Part shown: positions 62,229 to 64,000 of the stretch, piece by piece | Position numbering within the stretch: position 1 is the stretch's first letter | How the letters are laid out: every line of letters starts with the position of its first letter | Assembly: GCF_914767665.1 (NCBI RefSeq) | Contig: NC_059504.1 | Coordinates: forward strand, 32,829,720 to 32,893,719 | Source of the DNA: Harmonia axyridis | Taxonomy: Eukaryota > Arthropoda > Insecta > Coleoptera > Coccinellidae | DNA: 64,000 nt | Direction: 5' to 3' | The notes under the pieces: generated by a model | Seen by the model: only the letters and a program-made list of their open reading frames with translations | Databases searched by the model: none | What the model was told of the DNA's origin: nothing | Program-made: the position numbers and the translations under genes

Positions 62229-64000
62229 CCTGTATAAGGTTTAGTTCACTTTCGAAATTACTTTTCACCTTCAATAAGATATAGAAATACTGGTTGTGTC
62301 ATTTGAAATAAGGAATGTTCTGACCAGTTTTTTGTTATTAATGTTTGAATATTAATTATTATCACTCTGTATAATCCAGAAATAAAATTTTCTTTTCTGT
62401 ATAGGAGTAGGCAATATGTCTATTCGAAAAAATATTCTCTGTATCGGCAGAGTAAATGGTTTTTTTTGCAGGTGATGTTATACTGGCCATTTTCGAGAAG
62501 TTGTCAGTAATCTTAGTCTTAATTCTATTTTAATTCTATTCACTATCCCGGAACACTTCGCCTACTCCGGTTTCATATCATTAGGAAGGAATTTGATAAC
62601 CTTAAATTTATAAATCTCGAAGCGTCTGGAGCGCATTCTTTTTCTAAAGAATCAGTTCTGAATCTCCAATACCCACACAATACACCTCCACATTCTCGAA
62701 TCAAATAAATGTTGCACCTACAATATCTGAAATCCCAACCCAATTTATTTAACCGTCATTTGGTATCCTACTTGAGCGATTTCCTCTAAAACGTTTATTT
62801 CATCATTTCAAGTTCCCCATCTTGGTCGTTTCTTGAAATACTAAAACAGCGTTTATATCATGATTGCACGAAGAAGTGGGATACACTCAATATAGACTAA
62901 TTCTTTCGTTGAGAAACTTCATTTTATGGGACTAAACGCCATTTTCAAAATTTTCAATTTATGTGCCATTATTTTTTTTTTAGCTCAAAGGGGTTCTGAT
63001 ATCCTTCCACTAGACAAGGAATTTGGGACAACTGATACATTCCAATAAATGAAAGAATATAATTCAAGAATCATCCTATTATTTAGAGGACCTAAATTCA
63101 TTTTAGCCATCCTATGGTTTCAATAAAAACAAAGTTTGCTGGAGAACGAAAAGATAATATTTCAGGATATATCTGTAATATAACATCTGACATTCCCATA
63201 TGTAACAATATCCACCCAAATTGAACTACAATTCGATCTGTTTTATGATACATCCTGTTTATTCTCACAAAAAGGAGCTCATTTTCATAAATTCGAAATA
63301 ATGATAATATACCGCTATAATGATATCATTTCAGAATGCCAGAAAGGATATACGGTCATCCTAGTGAATTTAACACATTATACCTGTCGTACTTTATCAA
63401 AAATGAATAGCTGCACGATTTTATCACCTGATTTACTTACTTGTATCGGTTCTAGTTATTATCTTTAACATGAATCAACCTAGCATTTTTCATGTGCTAC
63501 TAGCAGCTAGGAAAAATGGAAATACCAGGACAATGATGTAATTTACACACCTATACTACATCTACTAGATCCGTAAGTGAAACGTGGGATAATAACAAAT
63601 AAAAATCGAATATTAATTCAATCAAATGAAAAGCAATTTTTTTTCTAATTACAAAGTGTTTTCAATTTATTTACCAACAATATATAGTGGGTTGTGGACA
63701 TAAATAGGTAGTCAGAAGAAGGCGGAATTAATGAATTATTCATTAGGAACATCTATTATTATTGTTCATTTCAATGGATCATCATCTAGTCCCTAAAATT
63801 GCGAGCTAATTAAATCTACTTCAAAGAAAGAACAGATAATCTAATGTCCACTGAAATTGTATTATATGCAGTTGTTCATTATTATACTAAAGGTAGACAT
63901 GGAGGAGACGATAAATGAAGAAATCAATTTATGTACACATATTTGTAACAAGCACTCATCTGTTCGAACAATTCCTTGAACTTGGTAAAAAGTTTCAGTC
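62229..64000. other. No gene seen
   Basis: AT-rich, non-coding sequence to the end of the window. No tRNA, repeat boundary or supported reading frame identified. Confidence 0.4.

Overview
The window reads as AT-rich nuclear DNA from an insect, possibly a beetle. The evidence is spliceosomal intron signals, short TTAGG-type telomeric units, and a dense mix of insect-type transposable elements: mariner, Tc1-like, hAT and Mutator-like DNA transposons, RTE-like, Jockey/CR1-like and restriction-endonuclease-type non-LTR retrotransposons, and long foldback elements. The order is inference; no single sequence fixes the species. I found no rRNA, no convincing intact tRNA, no CRISPR and no bacterial operon.

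Only one locus looks like a host-type gene: a THAP zinc-finger gene at 37.4-37.9 kb with one clear intron. It is followed by three tandem copies of a ~271 bp unit that carry exon-like sequence, and the locus is bracketed by a short inverted repeat. Almost every other recognisable coding stretch is a broken transposon gene.

Layout. 0-5.2 kb: a (TA)n microsatellite, an RNase H remnant, an RTE tail and a Jockey-type RT remnant. 6.4-11.6 kb: two adjacent long-palindrome elements, the second holding an internally deleted LINE with an intact PHD-type ORF1. 13-16.5 kb: retrotransposon tails and a satellite-like repeat. 18.4-26.1 kb: two minus-strand copies of one Jockey-like element flanking a plus-strand LINE whose leader can fold into a three-way junction. 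26.4-28.0 kb: a foldback element. 30.1-32.5 kb: a three-level nest (mariner, then a palindromic CAAGTCAAG element, then an RTE with a 10 bp target-site duplication). 32.5-33.6 kb: non-repetitive sequence with motif clusters, a candidate regulatory stretch. 33.7 kb: a Penelope-style hammerhead-like motif. 34.9-36.5 kb: foldback half and a LINE tail. 37.2-39.0 kb: the THAP locus. 39.3-40 kb: second copy of the satellite-like repeat. 40.7-43.3 kb: a Mutator-like pseudogene and a non-autonomous hAT element. 44.6-46.9 kb: a transposase fragment, strong hairpins, a foldback copy with two perfect palindromes and a LINE endonuclease fragment. 47.5-54.2 kb: two SINE candidates, a second internally deleted LINE and a nearly complete restriction-endonuclease-type retrotransposon. 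54.8-64 kb: a Tc1-like pseudogene, a short tandem repeat, more foldback elements and unannotated AT-rich DNA.

The elements form a layered history rather than a pathway: nested insertions, shared inserts and duplicated units allow relative dating. The points most worth checking are the triple nest, the hammerhead-like motif, the three-way-junction leader, the repeated ORF1-plus-tail LINE deletions, the adjacent perfect palindromes at 46.0 kb and the tandem exon-like units behind the THAP gene.
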